Shown: in pieces, positions 47,881 through 59,616 of the stretch
How the letters are laid out: each line of letters begins with the position of its first letter
Position numbering within the stretch: the first letter of the stretch is position 1
NCBI RefSeq assembly: GCF_030272615.1
Contig: NC_081407.1
Coordinates: 100,793,897-100,857,896 of the forward strand
Length of the DNA stretch: 64,000 nt
Direction of reading: 5' to 3'
DNA from: Cryptomeria japonica
Lineage: Eukaryota; Streptophyta; Pinopsida; Cupressales; Cupressaceae
Program-made: the position numbers and the translations under genes
The notes under the pieces: generated by a model
Databases searched by the model: none
The model's input: the letters and a program-made list of their open reading frames with translations, nothing else
What the model was told of the DNA's origin: nothing

Positions 47881-49528
47881 ATTTGATCAACTGGAGGAGA
47901 TGTTTGAAGCTTAATCTCTCAAGGAGACTCATTTTTGAAGATATTCTAGCAGAATTTCATGAAGATGCTTCGTTTATGCAAGATGTCTCAATGAAAACAA
48001 ATAATGCTGAGCTATTCAAAGGGGCACTAAGCTTATTCAAAGAAGAACATGTATGTAAAGATCAACATGTTGTGGATTCTCGTGGAATGGTCCATCATCA
48101 ATGGCGACCTCTTGAAGCAGCTTGTGACCTCACTTCCAAAAGTGCAGTTCCACTTGAGCCTGAAATATGCCAAGTTGTCTCTTTCCTTAATCCTAGCCTT
48201 GAAATTTATTATAATTTTAATTATGGGGATTTTGGGAAAACAACTTGCATCTAGATTGATCATGGTCCTAACGAATTACTCCAATTGATCATTTTAAGTG
48301 AGAACTTGCCTGAATATGAGAGATGCATGGTGAGAGCTTGCTTTTCTATGTTTAAGGATGAATTTGCCCGACTAAGAACCATCACATTTGCCATGATTCC
48401 ATTGCACTACCTAAGAAACCATGTAAAGACATGTACATATTTCACTTCTTTGAGTCGTGTCGAGTCTAGGAGTCTTGTATATAGGTTTAGAGTAGGTTTT
48501 CCTTTCATTTATTTCAGATTAGAGGTCTTTTGAGCCACGTTCTTAGTCTGATTTGAGTCATTTGACTCATGATCCTTAGTGGCTTAGTTAGTTCAGTTGT
48601 TTTCTTTCTTTAGATAGTTTTCTTTTGGTGTGCGCTTTATCTTAGTTTGCTTCTGGGTCAATTGTCTATTTAAATTAGGCATCTTGGGTAGGAGCCTCCA
48701 TTCGTGAGAAAGGTGTATGTGTTGTTTCTCACATTTTGGCAATATCTTAGATCTTATTTTAGATTCATTTCTTAGATATCTATTCATGAAGTTCTTTGAA
48801 TCCAAGGTTATTCCTCTCTAGCTTTATCATCTGTTCAGGACTTGTACTTGACTAGGAAGGGAACCACTTTCTATATTTTGATGCTGACATCTATTGATTA
48901 CTATATTTTCACACATTAATAAACTCCGAGTCATTATGGTTTTTAGGCAAAGCTGTGATTAGTGAAAAATCTAAAATTTGGCTTTAGGGCCACCACAATC
49001 CTCAAACCATAGTAAGCTTCACTACTTACGAGCCAAAGGAATTGATGAAATAAAAATCCATATCAAAAGGAAAAAAATGAGAAAATGAAAGAGAAAAATG
49101 AAGAAAAAATGAAATGAAATATCAAAATTGGCTAATGGGAATATGTGAGTAACTCCATCGGGGCTATGGACGCCCGGCTAGGAATGGAGCAATGTTCTTG
49201 AGATTGCGGCAATAAACTCGTCGTGACTATAGATGTCTGACTGGCAGTGAGGCTCTATCTAGGATGCTTATGAAGTTTAGATATACTACGTAGCCAATCA
49301 CAGGGGAACCTGAAAGTCATAGTTGTCTTGTCGAGAAGAATGAATACACTTGCACACACCTAGGTAATCAAAGACTAAGTGTCTGGATCTGGTTAAGGAT
49401 TTTCCTTCCACTATGAGTGCATTTTCTAATCTCTTGATAAGCTAGGTTGAATTTTTTGGAGGTTCTAAGTGTTAATTGAGTCTTTATCTCTAAAATGTTT
49501 AGGAACATTTATTCAAGGCAGTGCTAGA
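47881..49528 (+). other. LARD-like interior, 3' half, decayed
   Basis: Short coding-like remnants in different frames (47883-48254, and 48285-48533 with YERCMVRACFSMFKDEFARL) suggest the ORF once extended further. From 48540 to 49528 nothing coding is supported. The last bases before the right LTR (AAGGCAGTGCTAGA) are not polypurine-rich. Confidence 0.45.
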
Positions 49529-52500
49529 TGTTGTGATGTATTTTCACATCGCCCCATTATAAATGAGGACCCCTACTATTTTGCTTTCTTAGGTTTTCTT
49601 TCTAGGTTTTTAGGGTTTGTTTGTTAGCCTTTGCATTTTGAGTATCGCAAGGGGGATCACTAGGATGGCAGGCTTTGCTTGAGCTAAAAGTGAGTCAGTG
49701 GATGCTCTGGGTTAGGGTTTCCTTGAAAGTCTTCCTAAGGGCCTGGTTTTGCTCTTGTTGCTAATTGTGTCTTTCTTGGTGAGTGAATATCCTCTTTGAA
49801 GGTCTGAGTTAGGTCAAGTTGGTGAGTGATGAAGTCTACAATGTCATCCTGATCTTCAAATACCTTGAAATTTGGCTAAGTTTGGAATGTCTTCCTGATC
49901 CTGAAATTTGACTGTCTAGAAAATTGAAGAATCCTCCAAGAACTAGATTTTGCATTATAACTCTTAGAGGTCTGAAACCACTCTCAAACATCTTGACAGT
50001 ATATATGGAATATAACTTAAAATATAAGAAAGAAGAAAGATATAAGGAAATGTCACTTATACTTAAATGTTATATTCCATAAATGAATCTTGACGGAGAG
50101 GCTAAAATGTTAATTTTTTCTCCTGACCCTTCCAAAGGGTCCAGAGCGAATTCCTTTGTAAGACACTCTACATTGCCCAAAATCATGAACTAGCTCGTTC
50201 CCAGGCATTTTTTAAGGCAAAACACTTATTTGGAGTGAAGAAATGTGAAAATGAAGTTTGGATTTGAGCCCAAGGATGATTTTCTCTCCTAACCCTTCCA
50301 AAGGGTCCAGAGCAAAATTCATATAAAACCCTATTTTTCATAAAATCTTGAGCTATGTGTCACCTTAAAGAGCAATTTGCATGGTCATGGTGGAAGGAAG
50401 CCTAACAAAGTGTGTCCAAGGCATGAAAAGGAGAAAGGAAGTAAGAAATTAGCTCAAAATGAGAATTTCGCTCCTAAGCCTTCCAAAGGGTCCAGAGCGA
50501 AATCCTCATTTGACCCTCAATTTTGGCCTAAGGCATTGAAAATGAAGATTTTTTGAGCCAAGTGGATAGCAAGTGGACTTGAATATGGTGAGAGGAGGGT
50601 GAGTTTAATCAATTTTGAAGATGAATTGGATAAAAGAAGTGAAAAATGAATCAAGAATGTGAAATTTTTCTCCTACCCCTTCCAGAGGGTCCAGGGTGAA
50701 ATCCTAAATAGGTCATGTCCCTAGCCATGGTTTTTGGCAAAATTCTCCTTATTAAACATTTTTGAGGCCCAGTAAGAGTTGTCAAGTTAAGGGAAGGATT
50801 CAAATCGAGAATCAAGTAATAACAAAGTGGAAGAATTGGAGTTGAGTGAGAGAAAACAAGAAAAGAGAGAAATTCACTCCTGACCCTTCCAAAGGGTTGA
50901 GAGTGAAATTCTCCAAATCAACCATTTTCTCCTTGAGTGAAGCCAAAACATTGACTCCATTGGCATGGTTGAAGGTGGAGTGGGGTATTCCTACCTTGTT
51001 AGGTGAATTGAAGTAAAGGAAGTCAAGAAATGAGTCTAAAGCTTGAATTTCACTCCTGACCCTTCCAAAGGGTCCAGAGAAAAATTCTTAATTTCACCTA
51101 ACTTACCCATAACCAAGGTCAGGACATGAATTCCTAGCCTTTGGAGAAGAGAAAAATAAGCATATGCTTTCCTTGGGAGGAATTTTGGAGTAAAGGAGTG
51201 ATATAATTGTCCTGGAATACAAATATTGCTCTTGACCCTCCTAAAGGGTCCAGGGCAAAAATCCTAAATAGGTCTTGTCCTTGGCCAAGGTCCAGGGTGA
51301 AATTCTTATAGGGCCTGTCCTTGGGGATAATCTTGAGCGAGCTTCATTTTGATAACTCTTGTTGATGATTTAAGGTAGAAAATGCTATGTTGAATGAATT
51401 TATTATGTGTCCTTAATCATCCTTGGTTTATTTTCCAGATGGAAGAAGACCAGGCCAAGGCATGGACGAGCACTTCCAGTCCATCATCATCAAGGATGTT
51501 CCACAAGCAAAAGGGGATGACTCAAGGTGCTTTGAGGCATTGGATGACTAGGAGTGTTCAAGGAGTTCAATTTAGCCTCAAGACCTCATTCTACCACAAG
51601 ATAAAAATGAAAGGCTTTGCCAGCACTTCAAGGCGAGGTGTACTTCCAGAGAAGGATGACTTGATGGTTAGGAAACCTCATCAGAAGAGTTAATCAAAGT
51701 TAACTTTTCATCATCATCAAATTAAGTATTAAAAGAGGAACGAGCAAGTACTAGACAAGGTGGCATTGCATTCATCATTCCTCTAGTCAGATTGGTCCAC
51801 CTCAGCATGACCAGATTCAATGTACCTAATTTACTGGAGGTGGCACAAACTTCGATGTACCTACCCTGGCTTCTTATTGGTCCTCAGCCTTGGATTGTAA
51901 TTTTCTCATTGTCTAGAGGAAGTTTGTTGTAACAAACCCTAATTAGGGTTTTTATCTTATAATCCTGGCCATTGATTCTAAATCAATCAGAGTCATCTAT
52001 TTGTAAAGGGCTCTCTATATAAAGCCTTGGCTCATCATTTGTAGAGGTTAATAGTTAGTTCATAGAGGTTAGAATAGCTAATTATTAATAGCAAATAGAA
52101 TAGCAATTAGAGTAGTTTAGGAGGAAAAGGCAAGAAATTGTTGCCTAAAATGTAAATGAACTCCATTTTCATTGAAGTTAAGGTGAAATGTGTTCTTTCT
52201 TGCAATATGCATGGTTTGTTGTTGAATATTCAATTTTAGAGGGTAGATAATTAGATTGAATGGAGAAAATTGTTGAATGCACTCATGTGGAGTCCGCCTA
52301 GTCCAAACCACTAGCCTCTTTCTGATTGTAAGTGCCCCTTGTGTGGTCAACTAGCATGAATGAGTTCAATCTTAAGTCATTACGTGTCTATTGTTCATGC
52401 ATTAACATGAATGGTGATGAGTATATGATGGTGTAATGATTTGAACATTTTAAAATTCCCTTAGAAGATCACACTGAGTTGGTGTTGAATTGTTCAACCT

Positions 52501-52875
52501 AATGGTGAGACCCAACCATGTAGGATTCCACCTAGTCATTCATCCATCTTCTTGCATTCTAGGTCTTAGATTAAATTATCCAAACCCTGAATCTTTTACC
52601 ATTTCTTTATCTTCCAACTAGCAGATAGGATTCAAGTTCCAACAAATTAGACGTTTAGGTCATTGAATGTAAGTCCCTTTGTGATTCCAGCAAAATCACA
52701 TCATATCGCAAAGAGCTTATCCATACGTAGAGAACCTACATATCATAACCTTCAAGTTACTCTGATTGATCCTTTGGCGAGATCTTTAGCAGTCGGGAAA
52801 CTTTGTTCAAGAGAGGATAAGGTACCTTTAGGTATTTTATTCTATGTCTTGTCATGTACAAAAGACACATCAACA
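49529..52875 (+). repeat. Right LTR (3.35 kb) of the LARD-like element
   Basis: Starts TGTTGTGATGTATTTTC. Includes the hairpin array and a TATA box (TATATAAAGC near 52016). It has a 39-bp insertion-like segment near 50025 and a single hairpin at 50111 where the left LTR has two adjacent ones. Confidence 0.9.
50110..51266. repeat. Dispersed hairpin array in the right LTR
   Basis: Seven copies at about 50111, 50280, 50463, 50662, 50869, 51042 and 51222, orthologous to those in the left LTR. At 50463 both arms carry CG (TTCGCT/AGCGAA) where the left LTR copy has CA/TG. At 50869 the reverse holds. Confidence 0.88.
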
Positions 52876-53312
52876 CATACCCCTTCTCTCCCACCCCCCT
52901 CTTCTCTCCCTCTCTCTACCTTCCCTCCCCCTATCTCTTTCTCTCCCTCTCTCCCTCTCCCTCCTTCCCCCTCTCTCTCTCTCCCTCTGTCTCCTTCTCC
53001 CTCTCCCCTCTCCTCTCCCTCCCTCCCCCTACTCTACCTCTCCATTCCTCCATACCCCTTCTTCTCTCCCTCTCCCTTCATCCATGCCCCTTCTTCTCTC
53101 CCACCATCCCCCCTCTTCTCTCCCTCTCTCCCTCCCTCCTTCCCTTCTTCCCCCCCTCCTCTCTCCCTCCCCCCTACTCTCCCCCCTCTCCCTCTCTCTC
53201 CCTCTCTCCCTGCTTCTACCTCTCTCCCTCTCTCTACCTTCCCTCCCCTCTCTTGCTCTCTCGCTCTCTCTCCCTCTCCCTCCTTCCCTCTCTCCCTCTA
53301 TCTCCCTCTCCC

Positions 53313-53374
<62 letters not shown>

Positions 53375-53446
53375 CCTCTCCTCTCCCTCCCTCTTCCTAC
53401 TCTCCCTCTCCCTTCCTCCATACCCCTTCTTCTCTCCCACCCTCCC

Positions 53447-53525
<79 letters not shown>

Positions 53526-53789
53526 CTCCTTCCCTCCCCCCTCTTCTCTCCCTCTATCTCTACCTTCCCTCCCCCCTCTCTCTCCCTCTCTCTCCCTCTC
53601 CCTCCTTCCCTCTCTCTCTCTCTCCCTCTCTCTCCCTCTCCCTCTCCCCTTTCCTCTCCCTCCCTCCCCCTACTCTCCCTCTCCCTTCCTCCATACCCCT
53701 TCTTCTCTCCCACCATCCCCCCTCTTCTCTCCCTCTCTCCCTCCCTCCTTCCCTTTTGGCCCCCCTCCTTTCTCCCTCCCTCCTACTCT

Positions 53790-53863
<74 letters not shown>

Positions 53864-54270
53864 TCATCTACCTCTCCCTCTCTCTACCTTACCTCCCCCC
53901 TCTCTCTCCATCTCTCTCCCTCTCCCTCTCTCCCTCTCCCTCTCGCTCTCCCTCACCACTCTCTCTGCCTCTCCCCTCTCCTCTCCCTCCCTCCCCCTAC
54001 TCTCCCTCTCCCTCCTCCATACCCCTTCTTCTCTCCCACCCTCCCCCATCTTCTCTCCCTCTCCCTCCCTCTACCTCTCTACCTCTCTACCTCTCTCTAC
54101 CTTCCCTCCCCCTCTCTCTCCCTCTCTCTCCCTCTCCCTCCTTCCCTCTCCCTCTCTCCCTCTCCCTCCTTCCCTCCCCCCTCTTCTCTCCCTCTCTCCC
54201 TCCCTCTACCTCTCTCCCTCTCTCTACCTTCCTTCCCCCCCTCTCTCTCTCCCTCTCTCTCCTCCCCTCT
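52876..54270. repeat. Pyrimidine higher-order repeat, right part (1.4 kb)
   Basis: Continuation of 42551-42925. Blocks with CTCTCCTCTCCCTCCCTCC, CCTACTCTCCCTCTCC and CCTCCATACCCCTTCTTCTC recur near 53004, 53378, 53645 and 53965, giving a unit of roughly 270-370 bp made almost only of C and T. Long open reading frames on both strands here (Ser/Pro/Leu or Arg/Glu/Gly only) are composition artefacts. It ends right before a 3' splice site candidate. Confidence 0.9.
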
Positions 54271-54286
54271 CTCTATGTTGGTGCAG

Positions 54287-55226
54287 GAGCATGTGTGAAA
54301 AGAGCCCTAGCTAGGGAAGAATTGAAGTATGAAGGTGGTGCTAAGTTGGTAGATGCAGAAACAATTGTGCGATGGTGTAAGTATATGATGGATCCAAGTA
54401 ATCTAGGTACGTCAATGGTTCATAGATATTTTTGGTTGATCACTAAATCTAACATTGAAAACTATCTATATTGTTGTATAGTTACAGGATCAAGTGACAT
54501 GCACCCATTTATGAGTTCAAATTCAAGTTCACTGGTAATTTATATGAGACAGATTGTATGTTTTTTCTCTTCATGTATGTATTGTTTGTGGGAAGAATGT
54601 GAATCACAAGAGTGGGTTGACAAATGGTCTTGTAGATCGTTGGTTCCCATTGATTCATATCAAATTCCCAAAGCACTACAATTGAGCCAGATGGAGACAT
54701 CAGTGGATTTTTACCATGTATCTAACTTAGTGGATTTAGGTGATTTTTTCAGTTAATTTTTTTGTAAGTATTCTTTTTGGTTCATTTTGTTGTACATCAT
54801 ACTTTATTTTTGGTATTAATTAACACTTTATAAAATGCAGGTCATGTGTATGCAGTTGTTGCAGAAGAGAGAAATGAAGAAGGAACAAATTACTATTTGT
54901 GTCGTTGTGTTGAGCCAAAAAGAAAATTGACAACCACAATCATTGATGGAGAGGGTAGTGAGTACCCAATAGGGTCTGTTGTCATGACAAGAACATGGCT
55001 TCAAAGATACCCTATCAAGAATTCTGATGTTTGGTTGTTCAAGGACTTTGAAACACACATACATATTCTTCATTTCTCTAACCTTTTTGTTGCAAAAAAT
55101 ATTCATTTGATTAAGTATCGTGGTAGACCTCATAACAAGATTTTATGGAAAGCTCATGAATCTGACCACGAGGCAATATTTGACACAATATGGGTTAGAG
55201 CTGATCCTGAAGGCTCACTTGATTGA
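54287..55226 (+). pseudogene. 3' exons of the plus-strand transposon gene, unknown family
   Basis: A 3' splice site (GTTGGTGCAG) at 54286 follows the pyrimidine tract. Coding then includes REELKYEGGAKLVDAETIVRW. A possible intron spans 54407-54487 (GTACGT...TTACAG), although the frame is open across it. The next exon, 54488-54739, encodes WEECESQEWVDKWSCRSLVP and ends GATTTAG before GTGATT. After an intron to TAAAATGCAG (54840), the last exon 54841-55226 encodes VYAVVAEERNEEGTNYYLCR, GSVVMTRTWLQRYPIKNSDV and RADPEGSLD, then TGA. Phases agree (1/1). Upstream exons were not found. No transposase signature recognised. Confidence 0.6.
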
Positions 55227-55269
55227 TTCTACAGTTCAGAGTAGAATTATTTTGAGAATTTTGTATAAA

Positions 55270-55620
55270 TTATCGACGAATTGTTCTATATTCATTTTTT
55301 GTATATATAAATGCCCACGATCTGATTTTTACATGTTTAGGGGCATAATTTTGTATATTTAAATGGAAATGAGCTGATTTGTACATATGTACATGCCAAA
55401 TTTTGTATATTAAAATGGCGATGAGCTGAATCACACATATTGTAATGCCAAATTTTGTATAAAAGCCCATGAGATGATTTGTATATTAAAATGGCGATAA
55501 GTTGAATCGCACATATTGTAATGCCAAAATTTGTATAAAAGCCCATGAGAAGATTTGTAAGACATTTTTTGTATAATCAAATAGCCAAGAGCTGATTTGA
55601 CCATATTTAGAGGCAAATTT
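55270..55620. repeat. Tandem repeat of about 76 bp
   Basis: The unit with AAAATGGCGATGAGCTGAAT, ATTGTAATGCCAAATTTTGT and AAAAGCCCATGAGATGATTT is present twice in full (from about 55412 and 55488), with partial units on both sides. It lies just downstream of the plus-strand gene stop. Confidence 0.8.
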
Positions 55621-55759
55621 TTGAATAATATGTGACAATGTTTTGTGACTATGTTTTGAGTATATTTGATGTGTCCCTAGTCAATCATGAGCATTCTTGA
55701 TTCTTGTATAATCATGGATAATTATTTGAGTCATTATCGGGTCATAGGGGTCATAGATT

Positions 55760-57390
55760 GAGACTAGATATAATTTGAGCAAAAATTGTCATTGTTGTCA
55801 AAAAAGTTGTCAAGCAACTTCTACATTGCGTTGGTACGGTATGAATCTCGATGTTCTGACAATTTGGGATGCATGACAAGGGCATGCCTAGCGTAAACCT
55901 ACCTACCCAGATGTGCTCATGGTGTCGGTTTGTGCACACAATGAACCAAATCAATTCTAGCCAATCTTGCAACTTTTCATTGCATGCAATTGATGGTTTT
56001 TGCAACATGTGAAAAAATTCTACCAATTGAAAATAGCTTTGACTCATCAAAAATTGAGATAGGCCATTGTAGAGGATCCTCATGTGACCCCACGAGTTCA
56101 AACGGATCGACCATATGTGTTCTAGATTTGAAGAAACACTTCATCAAATTTTGACAATTTTTGGACTCAGGGCACTTGAGAGATCGCACCGGTACGGTAT
56201 GACTTTCGATGTTCTGGTACTTTGGGATACATGATAGGGGCATGCCTAGCATAAAAATTCCCACGCGGACACATTCATGACATTGGTTTGTGCATAGGAT
56301 GAACCAAATCAATTCTAGCCAATCTTGCAACTTTGCATTGCATGCAATTGACAGTTTTTTCAACAGGTGAAAAAAGGCTAATAATTGAAAATGGTTCTAA
56401 GTTGTCAAAAAATGACATAGGCCATTATAGAGGAGCCTCACGCAACCCCACGGGTTCAAATAGATTGACCATATGTGTCCTGGATTTGAAGAAACAGTCT
56501 GTCAAATTTTGATAATTTTTTGGACTCGGGGCACTTGAGAGATCGCACCGGTACGGTATGACTCTCAACATTCTATCACTTTGAGATGCACAATAGGGGC
56601 ATGCCTAGTGTAAACCTGCCCACCCAGATGTTCTCGTGACATCAGTTTGTGCATAGGACAAATCGAAACAATTCTAGCCAATCTTGCAACTTTGCATTGC
56701 ATGCAACTAACAGTTTTTGCAGCATGCAAAAAAATGCTAATAATTGAAAATGACTCTGAGTTGTCAAAAAATAAGATAGGCCATTGTAGAGGAGCCTCAT
56801 GTGACCCCATGGGTTCAAACAGATCGACCTTATGTTTCTTGGATTTGAAGAAATAGTCCATCAAATTTTGACAATTTTTTGGACTCAGGGCACTTGAGAG
56901 ATCGAACTAGTATGGTATGACTCTTGATGTTCTAGTGCTTTGGGATGCATGACAGGGGCATGCCTAGCATAAACCTACCCACCTAGATGCACTCACAACG
57001 TCAGTTTGTGCACATGACAAACCAAATCAATTCTAGCCAATCTTGCAACTTTGCATTGCATGCAACTGATGGTTTTTGTAGCAGGCAAAAAAATGCTAAT
57101 AATTGAAAATGGTTTCGAGTTGTCAAAAAATGAGATATTCCATTGTAGAGGAGCCTCACACAACCCCACAAGTTTAAACAGATTGACCATATGTGTTCTG
57201 GATTTGAAGAAACAATCCATCAAATTTTGACAATTTTTTGGACTCAGGGCACTTAAGAGATCGCACTGGTACGGTATGACTCTCGACGTTTTGGCACTTT
57301 AGGATGCATGAAAAGGGCATGCCTAGCATAAACCTACCCACCCAGACATGCTCGCAATATTGGTTTGTACACACGATGAACAAAATTTGA
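55760..57390. repeat. Satellite-like tandem array, 359-bp unit, about 4.5 copies
   Basis: The block GGTACGGTATGACTCTCGAT recurs at about 55834, 56193, 56551, 56910 and 57269 (359, 358, 359 and 359 bp). Each unit contains CATGCCTAGCATAAACCT, TTGCAACTTTGCATTGCATG and CCATATGTGTTCTGGATTTG. Short open frames seen here are shadows. It lies between the 3' ends of the two convergent genes. Confidence 0.92.
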
Positions 57391-57419
57391 CCATTGCAAG
57401 TGTGAGGGTGCTCTCGCAC

Positions 57420-57765
57420 CAAACACATTGTTGTTTATATTCATATTATCAATTTTTGTTGTTTATATTCATATTGTTAATTATATATGCAAATATTCAT
57501 TTAAATTTATAAAAGGGCAGCCACCAAATGCAGTGAATACACAATAATGAACTGAATACAAGGAGTTTTTTAGGGTTAATTCAACATTTTAGAAATTTTA
57601 TCAAATCATATTCCACGATTGCAATGTTTTATATCATATATTTTTGTTGTTTATATTCATATTATTGATTACATATGCAAATATTCATTTAAATTTATAA
57701 AAGGACAACCACAAAATACAACGAATACAAAATAATGAACTCAGTACACATTTATTGGATCAAAT

Positions 57766-57768
<3 letters not shown>
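57420..57768. repeat. AT-rich direct repeat, about 215 bp apart
   Basis: TTTTTGTTGTTTATATTCAT through ATTTATAAAAGGRCARCCAC to AATAATGAACT occurs at about 57453 and 57640. Confidence 0.75.

Positions 57769-57836
<68 letters not shown>
57769..57836. repeat. (TA)n microsatellite, about 34 units
   Basis: Uninterrupted TA dinucleotide run. Length may be unreliable in the assembly. Confidence 0.97.
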
Positions 57837-57837
<1 letters not shown>

Positions 57838-57873
57838 CACTTAAAAGCTATAATATAGAGAACAATGACGTAC

Positions 57874-57942
57874 CTATGCCTGAGATGCTTCTCCAATGGA
57901 CCGAGGATGGCTCACCATCAATGTAGAAACTATCACTATCAC
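57874..57942 (-). other. Exon 8 (duplicated exon, copy 2)
   Basis: 69 bp between TTGTATAG and GTACGTCATTG; encodes FYIDGEPSSVHWRSISGI, clearly related to exon 7. Confidence 0.7.
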
Positions 57943-58038
57943 CTATACAAAAAATATTCAAAGATTAAATATAATTAATATAATGATAAGTATTGAAGGT
58001 TAAAAACAATTAATTTTACATATCAAACAAAAGTGTAC

Positions 58039-58108
58039 CGAATCTTGAGATGCATCTCCAGTGCAAGGAGGAGGGTTCGCCATTGATGAAATAGGCAATG
58101 GATATTTC
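58039..58108 (-). other. Exon 7 (duplicated exon, copy 1)
   Basis: 70 bp between TTTCATACAG and GTACACTTTTG; encodes FINGEPSSLHWRCISRF. Pairs with 57874-57942. Confidence 0.7.
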
Positions 58109-59616
58109 CTGTATGAAAAAATTATAAGATTATAATATATCACAAGTACACATGTACGCATGCATATAATCATGAAATCAAGAAAATAAAGTAGAGATAC
58201 ATACCTCTGCCCTCTCTTGATCCGCGGGTGAATCGGGTGCATTCAACAAATCCACAAAGCTCAATGGCTATTGTACATGTAAAATAGACAAAAAACACTA
58301 ATCAATCTACAAACCCCATCTAATACTTGATTTCAACATTTTCAAACAATTTTACAACTAAAAATATGTTCAATGACCTTCTTCCCATGTTCTGGCATCT
58401 TCGAGGAATTCTTTTTCTTAGGACGAGCACTAGACGTGGAGGGGGTAGCCTTAAAAAACAAAATTAACATGAGATATTAGTACAGATAATAAATTAAACA
58501 TAATTTTAAAAATCTAAAATGAAATGACTTGCATATTCCATCAAAACAATACATAAAAAGAGTTGTACAAAATATGATACCGTATATCCTTGTAGGCCAA
58601 AATCAATCGCTGAGAGTGTGATGTCATCAATCTGGGACATTTCATCCCCTATCAACACCTACAAACCAGAAATTGGACCAAGCATTAAAGATAGTTAGTA
58701 CATCTTGTATTTTTTGAATTTAAAATGTACTATTCTATTTTAACATGTTACAAAATCTATACCTCAGGCATTGAAGTTGCAGCTATAGTAACTGGGGGAG
58801 GAGTATGAGATACCACTTTTGCATCCTAAAATACATATTATGTGTCTCAATTTAAATCGATGTATAAATGAAAATTCATTTATGTAATTACAAATTTAAA
58901 GTGACTGATAAATAAAATGCTATGAATTCAAATCAACACACCTATGTCTATGGCTCATGGGCAAACACCATGTCCATTGACTCATCTGTCAGCGTGAAAT
59001 CCTCAACCGTGTGGGCCTGACATTTACAACCATAAATCATGCACAAATGAGATGAGGATCCATCTGCACTAGTTGCATCATCTATCCCTGAGCAACTGAC
59101 ACACATATGCTAGATGGGCTCTCTGTCACCCTCTAATGGCTCATCATCCAATACAATAGGGTGTGCTAATGACATCCCATGTTGGATGATGGCACCAGTC
59201 AATGTTGTGGCTTCCTAAAGAGTTTATAGCTCCATCGAATCTTTCAGCTCTACTGGGACAACCTTATGCACCTTGGGTTTGGGTGCTAAGGGGCGGCGAC
59301 TCTCTACAAGTAATCGCCTATGGGCTCTAGGTCTATCTTGGGAAAAGCCACCACCTCTACCATGAAACTCTCTCATGTCAAAATAGTTTGGGCACACATT
59401 GAGCACAAACTCACAATATATTTTTCTCAAAAAATATAATGGCACCTCATAATTATTACAAGGTGGATCATCAAAGACCATCCACCACCTCTGCCAAAAA
59501 AGATTCTTCATCTACACATTGGTACACCAATGTATGGGAAACCTCTTTGCATTAAGAGGTAATGACTGACTAATTTTGGGATCAACAAAAAGGGCACATA
59601 TTTGTTGTCTAGTAAT

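Larger units (their letters stand above)
42926..52875 (+). mobile_element. Long-LTR retroelement without pol (LARD-like), 9.95 kb
   Basis: LTRs 42926-46278 (3353 bp) and 49529-52875 (3347 bp) both run TGTTGTGA...CATCAACA. TSDs are CATAT (42921-42925) and CATAC (52876-52880), one mismatch. The flanking pyrimidine motif TTCCTCCATACCCC shows CATAC was original. The 3.25-kb interior has one decayed ORF unlike pol. Strand is assigned from the PBS-like sequence after the left LTR and the LTR TATA box. Large LTRs with a non-pol interior define LARD-type non-autonomous elements. Nothing resembling a standard polypurine tract precedes the right LTR. Confidence 0.9.

Noticed and set aside
52663-54756. 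A 697-residue open frame (and two others near 485 residues) across the CT-rich tract
   Set aside because: Pure C/T sequence lacks stop codons in all frames on both strands; the predicted proteins are only Ser/Pro/Leu/Phe or Arg/Glu/Gly. Only the last part (from 54287) looks like genuine exons.
55977-57223. Repeated minus-strand ORFs across the 359-bp array
   Set aside because: They are the same 70-130-codon frame recurring with each tandem unit, with no start or splice context; explained by the repeat itself.
59224-59511. A complete 95-residue minus-strand protein
   Set aside because: It is the middle of exon 2 between two premature stops; the frame continues on both sides in the same protein.
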